NCBI GenBank assembly: GCA_963854835.1
Contig: OY978527.1
Location: 23,204,057 to 23,268,056, forward strand
Direction: 5' to 3'
DNA: 64,000 nt
Source of the DNA: Megamerina dolium
Lineage: Eukaryota; Arthropoda; Insecta; Diptera; Megamerinidae
In this document: positions 31,890 to 42,679 of the stretch, piece after piece
Position numbering within the stretch: the first letter of the stretch is position 1
Layout: each line of letters starts with the position of its first letter
Program-made: the position numbers and the translations under genes
Notes under the pieces: generated by a model
The model's database searches: none
Seen by the model: the letters and a program-made list of their open reading frames with translations, nothing else
Told to the model about the DNA's origin: nothing

Positions 31890-34772
31890 ATGGTGAAAAT
31901 TGACCAACTAAAAGTGGACCAGCTTAAAAAGCTGTTGGTAGAGATGAATCTATCGTCATCAGGTGCAAAGGCGGAACTGCTGGTGAGGCTGAGGAAAGCC
32001 ATGGAGGCTAAGGGAATTAATGTAGAAGAACATGAGTTCTTTAAGGAAGACGATATACATGCAGTTGTGCACGCCGAGGAAGAGAGCAAGGTAGATTCGA
32101 GTGGTCAACTCATGGAATTTATGAAATCCATGATGCAACAGCAGCAGCAGCAACTCCAAGGAATTAATGCGAAGTTACAAGAACATTCGGCTGAATTGCG
32201 TACGGAAATTCAAGGAAATGCGTCTCGCATTGACTCCAAGCTTCAAGAACATTCGGCTCGCCAAGAACACGCCATCGAAAATCTACAGAAAGGAATTGAA
32301 CTTAGATTTCAGGAAATTTCCGGAGCTATTAATGACAAAGTCACAGAGCTGAAAGAACACGTGGATGAGTTGGATGATAAGCTGAAGGAACATGTCAACG
32401 ACTGGGAAGACAAGTTCGAGAAATTACAGCACGAACTCAATCAACTAAAAATAAATGGAACAGCCACATCAGTGATTAGAGATTCAAGTACAATCAAATT
32501 AAAGCCACCAACATTTGACGGAAGCACGCCATTCAACATCTTCAAGCTTCAATTCGAGACAACAGCTTCGAAGAATCAATGGGATGATAGCGACAAGACT
32601 GCTGCTTTAATAGTCGCATTAAAAGGTAATTCTTCCGAGGTGTTACAGATGGTTCCAGAGAAAGATCGTGGTAGCTATCAGTCACTGATGAACACACTCC
32701 AGCGGAAATATGGAAATGAATACAAGAGTCAGTTACATCGAGTGGAATTGAGATCGCGAGTGCAACGGAGTAATGAGAGCCTTCAGGAATTCGCTTCCGA
32801 TATTGAGCGCTTATGTCATCTAGCGTTCTCTGGTAATTCGGAAGAGTTCGTCGAAAAAATAAAAATAGAGGCATTCATAGATGGCATACGTGATGGAGAG
32901 ACAAAGCGTGCCCTAGTCATGTCACCCAGGAATACATATGCCGAAACAGTCAGTAGTGCCTTGACATATGAAGCCGCCAGTTTAATGTGTCGACCAGTGC
33001 CACGGGTACGCCAACTAGAAACAGAAACAGCAGACCTGGTTGAAGCAGTATGTCAGGCATTCAAATCTGTAGTGCAGCCCGAAGGAAGAACAACAGGTCG
33101 ACGCGAAAACAAATTTAATGGTAAGTGCTTCATTTGCGACAAACGAGGGCATATAGCTCGTGATTGCAATCAATCGAGTATAAAGCCTAAAGGAAGAACA
33201 AGGAATCAACACAAAAATAAATTTGCCGGTAAGTGCTTCATATGCGATCAAAGAGGACACATGGCGCGTAATTGTCGTCTACGACGCAAGCAACAAAGAT
33301 CGAATTCACCAGGACAACGAAAGGAAGATCGTGATGTCATTCATCGTGGTAAAGCTGATACTCCATATCATCGTAATTGCACCGTAGACAGCAAACATTG
33401 TTCTCGGGTAGGAAGCCAGAATCACATTGTTAACCTACGACTTATGAATGTATTATCGGAAGAGTCATGGACCACCGAACGAGTGCAAGAAGATCAGCGG
33501 AACGACCCAGATCTCGTAAAGATTATGGAATACAAGGAGCAGGGCATACGTCCAGATTGGCAAGAAATGGCTAATGAGAGTCTAATAGCAAAGGCATACT
33601 GGGCGCAGTGGCAAAGCCTGCACTTACGAGACGGATGTTTATTCCGAACATGGGAAAGTGAGGATGGAAAAATCACTAATGATCTTCTAGTGGTACCCAA
33701 GGCGAGAATAAATGAAGTGATAACTGAGTATCACAATGCCTCCAGTGGAGGGCATTTGGGAATCACCAAAACCGTCGAGAAAATAAAGAAACGATTTTAT
33801 TGGGTTGGATGTCATGACCATGTCGCTGATTGGATTCGGAAGTGTAAGCAATGTGCAATGGCCAAAGGTCCCACTAAGAAAAGTCGAGGTAAGATGCACC
33901 AATACACCGTGGGTGCTCCATTTGAGCGAATTGCTATGGACATAGCAGGACCATTTCCAATAAGCAACGCAGGAAACAAGTATGTTCTGGTGGTTATAGA
34001 TTACTTCAGTAAATGGCCTGAAGTATACCCCATTCCAAATCAAGAAGCTAGTACAGTTGCGGATGTATTCGTAAATCAATGGATTACTCGTTTTGGTGTA
34101 CCGATGGAGTTACACTCAGACCAAGGTCGAAATTTCGAATCAGTTGTATTCCAAGAGATATGCCGTATGCTGGGTATATACAAAACTCGTACAACACCTT
34201 TGCATCCACAATCTGATGGCATGGTAGAACGATTTAACCGTACCTTGGAGGAATATTTGAGAAAAGTCGTAGATAAATACCAAAGAGACTGGGATGTACG
34301 TATACCAATGTTCCTCATGGCATATCGATGCGCACAACATGATACGACGGCTACTACACCGGCAATGGCAATTTTTGGAAACGAGTTAAGACTGCCAGCT
34401 GATTTAAAATTTGGAGTCGTAACACCAACGAGATCAACCGAAGGTAATTATACTAGCGAAAAGCGGGAACAGTTGGATGAAGTACATCGGTTCATCAGAG
34501 AGCGGTCGCAGATGATAAGCGATAAGATGAAGGCCAGGTATGACTTGAAAGCAAATTCAAAAGGGTTCTATGAAGGAGAGCTTGTAATGCTTCATAATCC
34601 ACAACGAAAGAAAGGCCTGTCCCCTAAACTACAGACTCATTGGGAAGGACCATATGAGATTATAGCAAAGATAAATGACTTAGTGTATCGTATTCAACGT
34701 GCCTGGAATAAAAGAGCAAAGTTTAAAGTAGTGCAATTGGAGCGACTTGCGCCATATCGAGGGGAAGTATAA
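31890..34772 (+). CDS. Intact Gag-integrase fusion protein, 960 residues
   Basis: A single open frame from ATG (7 bp after the primer site) to the stop after YRGEV. Order: SAP-like domain (residues 3-37); coiled coil (about 60-190, KLQEHSA units); capsid-like Gag domain (about 200-390); two CCHC knuckles (about 412-426 and 447-461); a join near residue 480-500 where sequence like the end of RNase H (IHRGKADTPY, matching HHGNADALSR in C) follows Gag; the integrase zinc domain (HNASSGGHLG, CKQC); the integrase core with Asp684, Asp744 and Glu780 (35 residues between the last two); and a GPYEII C-terminal domain near 917. Protease, RT and RNase H are absent. No frameshift is needed to make integrase. 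The product could bind DNA and integrate cDNA if other parts came from a helper. Function is inferred from motifs only. Confidence 0.92.
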   Translation: MVKIDQLKVDQLKKLLVEMNLSSSGAKAELLVRLRKAMEAKGINVEEHEFFKEDDIHAVVHAEEESKVDSSGQLMEFMKSMMQQQQQQLQGINAKLQEHSAELRTEIQGNASRIDSKLQEHSARQEHAIENLQKGIELRFQEISGAINDKVTELKEHVDELDDKLKEHVNDWEDKFEKLQHELNQLKINGTATSVIRDSSTIKLKPPTFDGSTPFNIFKLQFETTASKNQWDDSDKTAALIVALKGNSSEVLQMVPEKDRGSYQSLMNTLQRKYGNEYKSQLHRVELRSRVQRSNESLQEFASDIERLCHLAFSGNSEEFVEKIKIEAFIDGIRDGETKRALVMSPRNTYAETVSSALTYEAASLMCRPVPRVRQLETETADLVEAVCQAFKSVVQPEGRTTGRRENKFNGKCFICDKRGHIARDCNQSSIKPKGRTRNQHKNKFAGKCFICDQRGHMARNCRLRRKQQRSNSPGQRKEDRDVIHRGKADTPYHRNCTVDSKHCSRVGSQNHIVNLRLMNVLSEESWTTERVQEDQRNDPDLVKIMEYKEQGIRPDWQEMANESLIAKAYWAQWQSLHLRDGCLFRTWESEDGKITNDLLVVPKARINEVITEYHNASSGGHLGITKTVEKIKKRFYWVGCHDHVADWIRKCKQCAMAKGPTKKSRGKMHQYTVGAPFERIAMDIAGPFPISNAGNKYVLVVIDYFSKWPEVYPIPNQEASTVADVFVNQWITRFGVPMELHSDQGRNFESVVFQEICRMLGIYKTRTTPLHPQSDGMVERFNRTLEEYLRKVVDKYQRDWDVRIPMFLMAYRCAQHDTTATTPAMAIFGNELRLPADLKFGVVTPTRSTEGNYTSEKREQLDEVHRFIRERSQMISDKMKARYDLKANSKGFYEGELVMLHNPQRKKGLSPKLQTHWEGPYEIIAKINDLVYRIQRAWNKRAKFKVVQLERLAPYRGEV

Positions 34773-34810
34773 AAACTTGTTCGGGAGGAACAAGGTTAAG
34801 AGGAGGGCAG

Positions 34811-35248
34811 TGTAACGAGTATCGATAGTTGGTTACTCATCACTATTGTGACTGACACTATTGGCAGCATCGAAACGAATGTCAACAAAAAGAAATAAAC
34901 GATAACCAGAACAAGCCAACGAGAAAGGAAGAGAAGAATCTCGATAAAGGAAGATTCTGGGGTGTTGCCAACAGAGTATAAATAGAGCCAGTGTTGAGAA
35001 TTGACAATCAATCTAATTCCGAACGTGATTGCGAAAACATTGATACAGAGGCAAAAGTTGCAAGTACATTTAAGTGTTATAGTAAATAGTTGATTGTAAA
35101 CAGTGTTGATTGTAAATAGAGATTATTAAATAAATTGTTGCTGTATATAGTTGTATAAAATAAGTGTTGCAGTTATCATTAACAGAATCCAGTGATCGAA
35201 CAAGGTAATTCAAATAGAATTAAACGTTCACAGAATAAAAACGTAACA
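34811..35248 (+). repeat. 3' LTR of gypsy B
   Basis: 438 bp, TGTAACGAG to CGTAACA, followed by ATAT. Closer to the LTRs of A and C than to its own 5' LTR. Confidence 0.95.
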
Positions 35249-35586
35249 ATATTTATTCATACCAACATTGCTCGAAGTTGTGATATACACATATCAATAT
35301 TACTTATAATTGTGGAATGCCAGAACATTGAGGCAACTGAGTTGCAGTTGGGTGTGAAAAAGATGACAAAGCACTTTCCCACACAATTCGTAGTTCTGTA
35401 CGTAAGCATACCTGTGTAAGCATACATGTTTAGACATTCCATGATAACTAAACTCACGTGGACTACTCATGTGCGTGAATATCAAAAAGTTGCTTTCTCA
35501 CATAAAGGGTACATACATACGCACATGTGGAGTGCATCGATCATGTACATACGTACACACATACATACATACACACATGTGGTGTG

Positions 35587-38385
35587 AATCCCGGACGGGT
35601 CTGATCCTATGGGATCGGGTACTATAGCTGGGCTCTATACTACCGTGGGGGTCGGCAGGTCGCGGATAGCCAGACGGCCTGAAGTAGCAGGTTAGTTGCG
35701 AGATAAGTTTAAACGAATATGCAATCCCCGACGATGAGCGGCAGGAGCGGAGGATGCGGTATAAAAGCTAGTATATCCTATGAAGTTCCTGTGACAGTGG
35801 CGAATCGACACCACCTCTTAGAAATCTGTGTCCCTTTCATCATGCATGGGCATGATGAGTTACAAAAAAATCCAGGCGTGACGGTTTCCATAGTGGACGG
35901 TTTCCTGGTCAGCGTCTGTACACCATATTAGGTGCGGCTGTTAGATTGACCGGTACACTCCGCGGCGCCCTGGGAGTCCCTCAAAACCTCAACAGTTGAC
36001 TCTGCTGTTGCGTTGAAGAGGGTGATGTGAGCTTGCTTTGCTGAGGTGTAAGTCGCGATGGGTATCAGGAACCAGCCCCTTCAGGCCTTAGTCAGGAAGT
36101 GTGTATTGGACGCAGAAGTTGTAGCCTGCGTTACCCCGGGCAAGCGCCGGTTCGTCCGTTTTTTCCGGAACCGGCAAAGCGAAGGACAGGTCTCAGGGAA
36201 CTGGGCTAGGGGCACAGTCACCGAGGGTACACCCGTTCCTGTCTCTTTGCATACATTGCAAACCAAGGCGAAAAATGTACCAAGTCAGGCATCCCTGGTT
36301 AAACCACCAAATGCAGTAAGCAAGGTGTCACCAGTGGTGGAAAATAAAACTAAGCAACAAGACAAGAATACGAATGCAAAGGTCGGTACAATACTGGAAC
36401 GGGAACAACCACAAAAAAAGTGGACGAAAGTACAAAAAAAGCAGAGAAAAGATATTAGTGTGAAAGCGAAACCAGACGCACTCATCATAGCGGCTTCAGC
36501 ATCCATCACGTATGCAGATTTATTAAGAAAAATAAAAGGCGATGATGCACTGAAATCCTTAGGAGAAAATGTAAGGACTGTGCGACGGACAGCGAAAAAT
36601 GAACTGCTCCTGGAACTAAAGCGAGCACTGGAACGGAGCACGGTAGAATTCAAGACGGCTGTAAAGGAAGTGCTGGGCGACTCGGCGGAAGTTGTAGTAA
36701 AAACTCACTCCAGCACGATTCAACTAAGAGACCTTGATGAGGTAACAACGGCAAAAGATGTATGTGATGCTTTATGGTACATGTACAGTGTGGCATTCGG
36801 CGACCGGATGAGTCAGAGGTCCGTAACATGAAAATAGGGCAACAAGGTACCCAAACAGCTTACATCAGTCTACTAATGGTGGACGCTACAAAGGTACAAA
36901 GCGCAGCGGATCCGAATAGGATGGGTTTTTTGACGAGTACATGATTGCATTTCACCAATAAGGTGCTTCAAGTTTTGGGGAAGTACGCGTTGTCCCGAAC
37001 ATCAGAAGGGGCAATAAAGAAAGACAGTAAATGAAGATTGTTCAACTAAACCTGAACCACTGTACGGCAGCGCAAGATATTCTGCATCAAACAGTAATTG
37101 AAAACCAGTTCAATCTTGCACTACTGTGCGATCAACACCACAATGTGAGCGGCTGTGAGTGGGTCAGCGACTCATCGGACAAAGCTGCAATATGGATAAC
37201 GAATAATAAGGTGTATCAGAGCAGAGCTGCAACTGCGCATCTCGGTTTCACATGGATTAAGATAGAGGGTATATATTTTTTCTCGTGCTATGCCCCACCA
37301 AGTATGGATATTCTCGATTTCGAACGGATGATAACAGATATGGTCACGGAAGCTAGAACGTGACATCCGGTAATTATAGCCGGCGATTTCAATGCTTGGT
37401 CTACAGCATGGGGTAGTAGATGTACGAACCGGAGGACCAAGTTCTCATGGAAAGTATGACTTTACTAGACGTAGAACTTCTCAACGACGGAGCAATTGTC
37501 ATTGAATTACAATTGGCAAAACCACAGCGTATAACCAAGGTGCAGACAAGAGGTGGGAAACACCATGTCTTTTACAAGGACGTATTCCTGCTGTTATGGG
37601 AGAATGGGACTACATCTGGTGAGAATGCAACAAATATGGTACAAAATATCATAGCACGTATCAAGAGATCATGTGATGCGGCGATGCCTAGGAAAACACA
37701 AAAGCCGACAAGAAAACCGGTCTATTGGTGGAACAAAAACATTGCAGAGCTCAGGAAACTCTGCAATCAGAAGAAGTGTTACTTAACTTGAATAAAGTGG
37801 GAGATAAAAAGGCTCCAGGACCCTACGGTGTTTTTAATATAGTAATAAAGGCAGCTATCAAAACGGACCCCAGTATTTTTGCAACGATGCTGGATAAATG
37901 TCTACGTGAGGGTGTTTTTCCTCCTATGTGGCCAGATGGCTTATCATCCACACAATTTGGCTTTCGCAGAGAATAGATGCAATTCTACAATAGATGCGGT
38001 GCAAATGGTAATAAATATAGGTCTTGAAGTTACTAGTAGAATAAGGTGGAGGTGCGGTGATAAAAAACACTGCGCAGTAGTAACACTGGACGTCAAGAAC
38101 GCCTTCAACACAGCAAGGTGGCTGCAGATCATACAGCCGCTGGAAAATTTTAGCACCCCTAAGTACCTGACGCGGATAATCGCCCACTACTTCTACAAGA
38201 GAGTACTGCTATACCTTACAGATGTGGGTGTGAAACAGTATAACGTTTCACGGGGCGTTCCACAAGGCTCAATACTTGGCCCGACATTATGGAACGCTAT
38301 GTACAATGACATCCTGAAGATAAGTATTCCAGCAGGAACCAAGCTAATTGGCTATGCAGATGATATCGCACTGATTGTAATAATA
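35587..38385 (+). mobile_element. R1-clade LINE, damaged, 3'-truncated
   Basis: It begins TCCCGGACGGGTCTGATCC about 10 bp after an ACAY-type repeat in a gypsy LTR. A GC-richer 5' UTR leads to ORF1, an AP-type endonuclease and an RT cut off after YADD at about 38385 by gypsy G. R1-clade LINEs of the Waldo group are known to target ACAY repeats, which fits the site; the group name is inference. Confidence 0.82.
36058..36990 (+). pseudogene. R1-type LINE ORF1 (Gag-like)
   Basis: The open part 36058-36831 encodes 257 residues: a basic, Lys and Gln-rich middle (QKKWTKVQKKQRKD) and then the conserved ORF1 domain with ASITYADLLRKIKGDDALKS, RRTAKNELLLEL and IQLRDLDEVTTAKDVCDAL. A frameshift follows near 36830. 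The continuation shows GTQTAYISLLMVDATKV and a degraded zinc knuckle (RCFKFWGSTRCP, middle Cys lost). ORF1 proteins bind LINE RNA; this copy is broken. Confidence 0.78.
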
Positions 38386-38427
38386 ATGGTTGTAATTTTT
38401 AGTCCTCTCGTGTTGGACTGCTATTGA
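37031..38427 (+). pseudogene. R1-type LINE ORF2: endonuclease and reverse transcriptase
   Basis: The endonuclease starts MKIVQLNLNHCTAAQDIL and keeps FSCYAPPS and, after an in-frame TGA near 37361, IIAGDFNAWSTAWGS. The next frames (37420-37791) carry KPVYWWNKNIAELRKLCNQK, the region before the RT. A deletion leads to GDKKAPGPYGVFNIVIKAAI, and another removes the segment before TQFGFR. RT continues with AVVTLDVKNAFNTARW (motif A), VSRGVPQGSILGP (motif B) and LIGYADDIALIV (YADD, motif C), then is cut at 38385. At least three indels and one stop make it inactive. Confidence 0.87.
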
Positions 38428-40415
38428 TCCTAATGTAGTGGCATATCCTCCGAATGCACAACTAAGATTTTTCCATAAATGTCCCTTCTTGCTAACTGAT
38501 TTGTCAATTACTGATGACTTTATTAAACTGGTATCTGCCCTAGAATCTACAAGTAAAATGAGTTTTCTATTTTTTGCTTCCTCACACGGAAACTCATTGA
38601 ACACATCATCTAAATCAGAGACTCCCAAACAGTAACCATATTTGTTATTACTGGATTGGAAACATGGTTCAACAATCCCCGTGGACGCTTGACTACCTAC
38701 TTCCGCCATCTTGCTATCAAACTTGGAGGGTGTGTCAACAATCTCTAAGGATGCATGATTGACACCTTCCATTTCAACTGGTCTACTTTTAGAAAAATTT
38801 TGGGGTTCCCGATTTATTAGCCGTACCTGGGCCCCCAGCAGTTCCACTGGGTTTTTTCCCATTCTTTACGTTTATAACAGTCGGCGATCCTGTGTCCTGG
38901 TTTCTTACAGAAAAAACATTTGGTCTCAGAATTTCCGCGATTAGGGCCTTTGCTTTCTTGATCTCTCTTATTAGATGCAGGTGTTTCATTGCCTTTTCCT
39001 TGTGACCTGTTGTTGCTAAAAGGTATGCATGACAAATTGAACTCATCTCTGTATTTTTTACAATTTATGCAATATGGCATGTAATTCTCTTAAAATAGTC
39101 GTCTCTGGTGTGCCCCTTTTTGTCGCAGAAAAAGCCGGTAGGAACTTTCCTTTGGCTATTTTGGGGACTTACATTATTATTTTGAGATTTGTTCATTCCG
39201 AGTGGCATCTTGTCATTTCTGTTCTGGTGAAATTCCAGTGTATTACTGGCCTCAGTCTGATGAACGTCGTTTGAATATAATGCTCCCATATTAAACTGAT
39301 TGAATCGCTGTCCTCTTTCGAGCAGAATACCCGTGTTTACGGCATCCTCTACTAAGTCTTCTAATGTGCCCGCCTTACCTAGCAAATGAGTTTTTAACAA
39401 TGGGTCTTGAAGGCCTGATATAAAAGATGTCCTCGCATACACCTCTAGCTCTTTTAACAACGCTTGGTCTCCGATCCCACCTTATCTACTCTTAATACAC
39501 TGTATCGCCGTTTAAATCACCTAATCTCCTTACAAAAACACGTATATCTTCCTGAGGTAGTTGGCGTGCGACTTGTATTTGGTGCGTGAGCGGTTCCAGG
39601 CGAACGGTCTTCATATATGTGTTTCGCAGAAGTGTATACAATTCCTCTACATTAGCGAACTTCTTACTTAGCACCAAGTTATAAGCATCACCATATAGTC
39701 GCTGTTTTATACAAGCTACCAGCTATACAATCTTCCAACTCGTCGGGTTTTATGGCTTTTTTGCTAATTCGCACCCAGAAATGAACTGGTGTACTTCGGT
39801 CCTCAAATCTTTAGACTCCGCTCCATTGAGTACTGGGATTAGTCTACTGACGGTCGGTGCAATTTCGTCAATATGCATTTTTAGCTTTAATTCAGGTTGT
39901 ACTTCTGGTTGTGTTTTCGTACTGGTATACGGCGACGAAGAGGTTCTTTCGATATTCCTCTCTTTTGCACTTATCTGCTCAGAGTCAACCGAGGTTTTAA
40001 GCCTTTTCTCTATAAATTCTTCTGAAATTCCCTTTTCTTTTATAAAATCTTATAATTCCTTTTTTCTATTAAGAATCTTAATAATCTCTACTTCTAGCTG
40101 TTCCGCGTTGGATCCTTGTTTTTCGATCTGAGTTCGAAGAGCCCTAATTTGTATCTCTGCTGCCACTAAATCGTCTTTTTGTCTTAAGGCTGCTTCAGCC
40201 TGACTTTTGAATAAATCGTCTCACTCATATAACGTGGCGTCTTTCTTTGTTGGATTTAGTACCTTTCCGTGCTGTACCATTGATTTTATAAGCTGCTCGT
40301 ATGTGCTGTATTGGTTAATCAAGCTCCCCACGAAGTCGATTGACTCGGTTATTGCAACGTCTAGTTTTCTTGCTATTGCTTCATAGGTTCTAGTGTCTAT
40401 TTGACTTTTGGTCAA
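38386..40415 (-). pseudogene. Family 2 gag and protease, broken
   Basis: Right to left: N-terminal piece 40221-40415 (TYEAIARKLDVAITESIDFV), a gap with stops, 39492-39677 (NTYMKTVRLEPLTHQIQVAR), 39065-39460 (GLQDPLLKTHLLGKAGTLED, LLERGQRFNQFNMGALYSND), a CDKKGHTRDD knuckle missing two Cys, and a second knuckle CFFCKKPGHRIADC near 38910. The last frame contains LILLVDSRADTSLIKSSVI, where the protease DTG motif reads DSR. The order and content match gypsy H. Several frameshifts separate the pieces. Confidence 0.8.
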
Positions 40416-40494
40416 ACAGACACTATAATTAGATCCTATAGTGCGTTAAACGTTGAACGTAAAACACCTTGTATATACAAGATATTTCGTAGTA

Positions 40495-41259
40495 TGAATA
40501 AAACAGGTTTAATTATACTTGCGCTTTTAGATCGTTCTTTATTCCTGGTACTTTTCAATTTTAGTTATAATTACTTTAAACCTTTATACTAATATACTTT
40601 TACACTAATACTGGAGCGTCAGTATTTTACAATTTCTTACACTGTTACACTAATACTGGAGGGCCTCGTAAGGATCGAAGTATTTCACAATTTCTTAAAC
40701 GCTAGCACTTCGGTGCAAGACTCACAACTGAAAAGCGACTGCCTTCAGAAAGCTTGCAGTTTATATACCATTTCTCTAATACTATCCACCCACTACCAAC
40801 ATATAACGATCTACCCACATACCAACATATAACATACAATAATATACTCACACCACATGTGTGTATGTATGTATGTATCTACACGATCGATGCACTCTAC
40901 ATGTGTGTATGTATGTACCCATTATGTGAGAAAGCAACGTTTTGATATTCACACACATGAGTAGTCCATGTGATTTTAGTTATCATGGAATGTCTAAACA
41001 TTGTTGGTATGCTCACGTAAGTGCAGAACTACGAATTGTGTGGGAACGTGCTTTGTCAGCTTTTTCACACCCAACTGCGACTCAGTTGGATCAATGTTCT
41101 GGCATTCCACAATTATAAGTAATATTGATATGGATTGTGTGTATCACAACTTTGATCAATGTTGGTATGTGTATGATAAATATGTATTTCACAATATTAG
41201 GAAATATGTCGCGAGGCAAAATATGCATAAGTGCATATTTCACATTCTGGCTCACAACA
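40495..41259 (-). repeat. LTR of gypsy G
   Basis: On the minus strand it starts TGTTGTGAGCCAGAATGTG and forms a 53-bp imperfect hairpin ending GCCTCGCGACA. An ACAY-type repeat follows (TACATACATACATACACACA), then TGTGGTGTGAGTATATT, several ATATGTTGGTA units, a TATA box (TATATAAACTGC, about 40762) and a TCAGTTGTGAG start-like site. The 3' boundary is approximate because the primer site is gone. Confidence 0.7.
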
Positions 41260-41384
41260 CTCTCTAAAGTACAAACGAGTCAAGGGCTTAAACACATGTA
41301 TTGAAGCCTATGACTACCGTTTTCGAGAGAGTATTCGATTATGATGGACCTTTAAGGAGTTAGTGATATGTCGAGTGTTGCGCG

Positions 41385-41860
41385 AGTTAATTATTTACTA
41401 ACACTTTTTTCAAAAATTAAAATCTTCACAAATACTTGTGTCCATTCTTTATTCGTTCCAAATTCAAACTCAATACATTTCTTACATTTATTACTATTTA
41501 TACTACCGAGTACATGTATAATGTTTTGATGCATATTGTTTGTTACATATTTGATAAAGATGTTTTGTTCCTTAAATACTTGATAAAGATGTTTTGCTCA
41601 TTACATATTTGATAAAAATGTTTTGTTCATTAAATACTTGATCAAGTTGTTTTGTTCGTTAAATACTTGATAAAGTTGTTTTGTTCGTTAAATACTTGAT
41701 AAAGATGTTTTTATGCTTAACTGAGATATGATAAAGATGTTTTTATGCCTAACTGAGATATTCCTAATCTATACTTATATGTAACTGAAATAAGGAAAAC
41801 ATTCCTTAACTATACTAATATGTAACTATGTAACTTGGATAAGGAATACATTCCTTAACT
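41385..41860 (-). repeat. 3' LTR of element E with internal tandem repeats
   Basis: 476 bp. On the + strand it starts AGTTAATTATTTACTAACAC and ends ATTCCTTAACT. About six units of roughly 31 bp built on TTAAATACTTGATAAAGATG/TTTTGTTC lie at 41545-41750. A purine tract AGGGGAG follows at 41861. Confidence 0.88.
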
Positions 41861-41989
41861 CTCCCCTGTGTTAAAATGAAATGTCCTCATTTCGAAACAT
41901 TTAGGCTTGAAGTCGGCGAAGCTCGGTTTCTTATGCTTCTTCGAAATTTCTACAGCGTTTGATGTTTTCTTGTACTTGGTATATATATA

Positions 41990-42400
41990 TTTTTACTTAT
42001 GAATATATAATTAAAATTAAGATTATGATTGCTAGAATAAAATATAGAGTGAACTCCCAAGGATGTTCCTTAATTAATATTAATGATTAAAACATTTCTT
42101 GTATGTTATTAAATTTATAATTAGATTTAGAGGTTAAAATCTCTAACACTTTTACTTGTTCATTTTGGTGAGCATAGATTACATTTTTTATTTCTTGCTC
42201 ATGATTTACATATGTTTCATTATCTATGGTAGTAGTGTAGTTATATTGGATTAGATGTGGACCCATTATTTTCTGTCCATTCCATGTATGTTCATTATCC
42301 ACTATAATATTACCATGATCTAAGATTAGCAGAGAAACATTATTTTCTTGAATAATATTACATTAAGCCTTTTGTTTTAATAACAAAGGAATAGTACATT
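41990..42400 (-). pseudogene. Env-like remnant of element E
   Basis: The open segment 42087-42302 (NGQKIMGPHLIQYNYTTTID and a following KNVIYAHQNEQVKVLEILTS block) lies just upstream of the 3' LTR, where env sits in errantiviruses. After its stop a frame with a hydrophobic stretch (about 42000-42070) could be a membrane segment. I identify it mainly by position. Most of env is missing. Confidence 0.45.
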
Positions 42401-42679
42401 TATCATTTAGTTATTGTTTATAAATATTTGCTCCTACATAATTTTTACAATTTGACAAGTTAATGAATTCATTACTACATTTAGCAAGTAAAATAAGTTA
42501 AGTTCGTATTTTCCGTGTTTAAATGCTAATGGGATTAAATTGAAGTCGGCGAAGCTCGGTTTCGATATTTGTAAATTGTAATAATTGCGTTGTTAAAACT
42601 CACATGGACATCGGACTACTCTAATATATTTATTACAGGAATATCATATAATTCAATGCGAATAATTTCGATTATGTCT

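Larger units (their letters stand above)
31423..34810 (+). mobile_element. Ty3/gypsy element B (Gag-integrase derivative), 5' LTR and interior
   Basis: The whole element spans 31423-35248 with ATAT on both sides. The 5' LTR is 31423-31860 and the primer site 31863-31882. The interior holds a single open frame, and the polypurine tract ends at 34810. Its two LTRs differ by roughly a dozen substitutions by eye, far more than in A. Confidence 0.93.
31343..35586 (+). repeat. Family 2 LTR U3 fragment, split by gypsy B
   Basis: The two pieces 31343-31422 and 35249-35586 join to match the inverse of 40865-41259, the U3 of the gypsy G LTR. It starts TGTTGCGAGC, keeps the hairpin ending GCCTCGCGACA, and runs to the ACAY-type repeat (ACACACATACATACATACAC) and CATGTGGTGTGAA, where the R1 LINE begins. 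Confidence 0.82.
38386..41259 (-). mobile_element. Ty3/gypsy element G (family 2), partial, minus strand
   Basis: It comprises an LTR (about 40495-41259), a damaged gag and the start of pol up to protease, where it is cut by the R1 LINE junction. Collinear with gypsy H at 61400-63523. G lacks the primer site that H retains. Confidence 0.83.

Noticed and set aside
36081..36653. Antisense frames opposite the R1 LINE ORF1
   Set aside because: The sense frame has the conserved ORF1 domain; the antisense products are low-complexity Ser and Phe-rich.
38438..38635. Plus-strand frames opposite gypsy G gag and protease (also 61104-62741)
   Set aside because: The minus strand carries zinc knuckles and protease motifs collinear between G and H, so these are shadows.
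40401..41267. Small frames near the gypsy G LTR
   Set aside because: They lie in LTR sequence and ACAY-type repeats, with no motif.
41545..41750. CRISPR-like short repeats
   Set aside because: Units are contiguous and diverged, without unique spacers, and lie in an LTR of a eukaryotic element.
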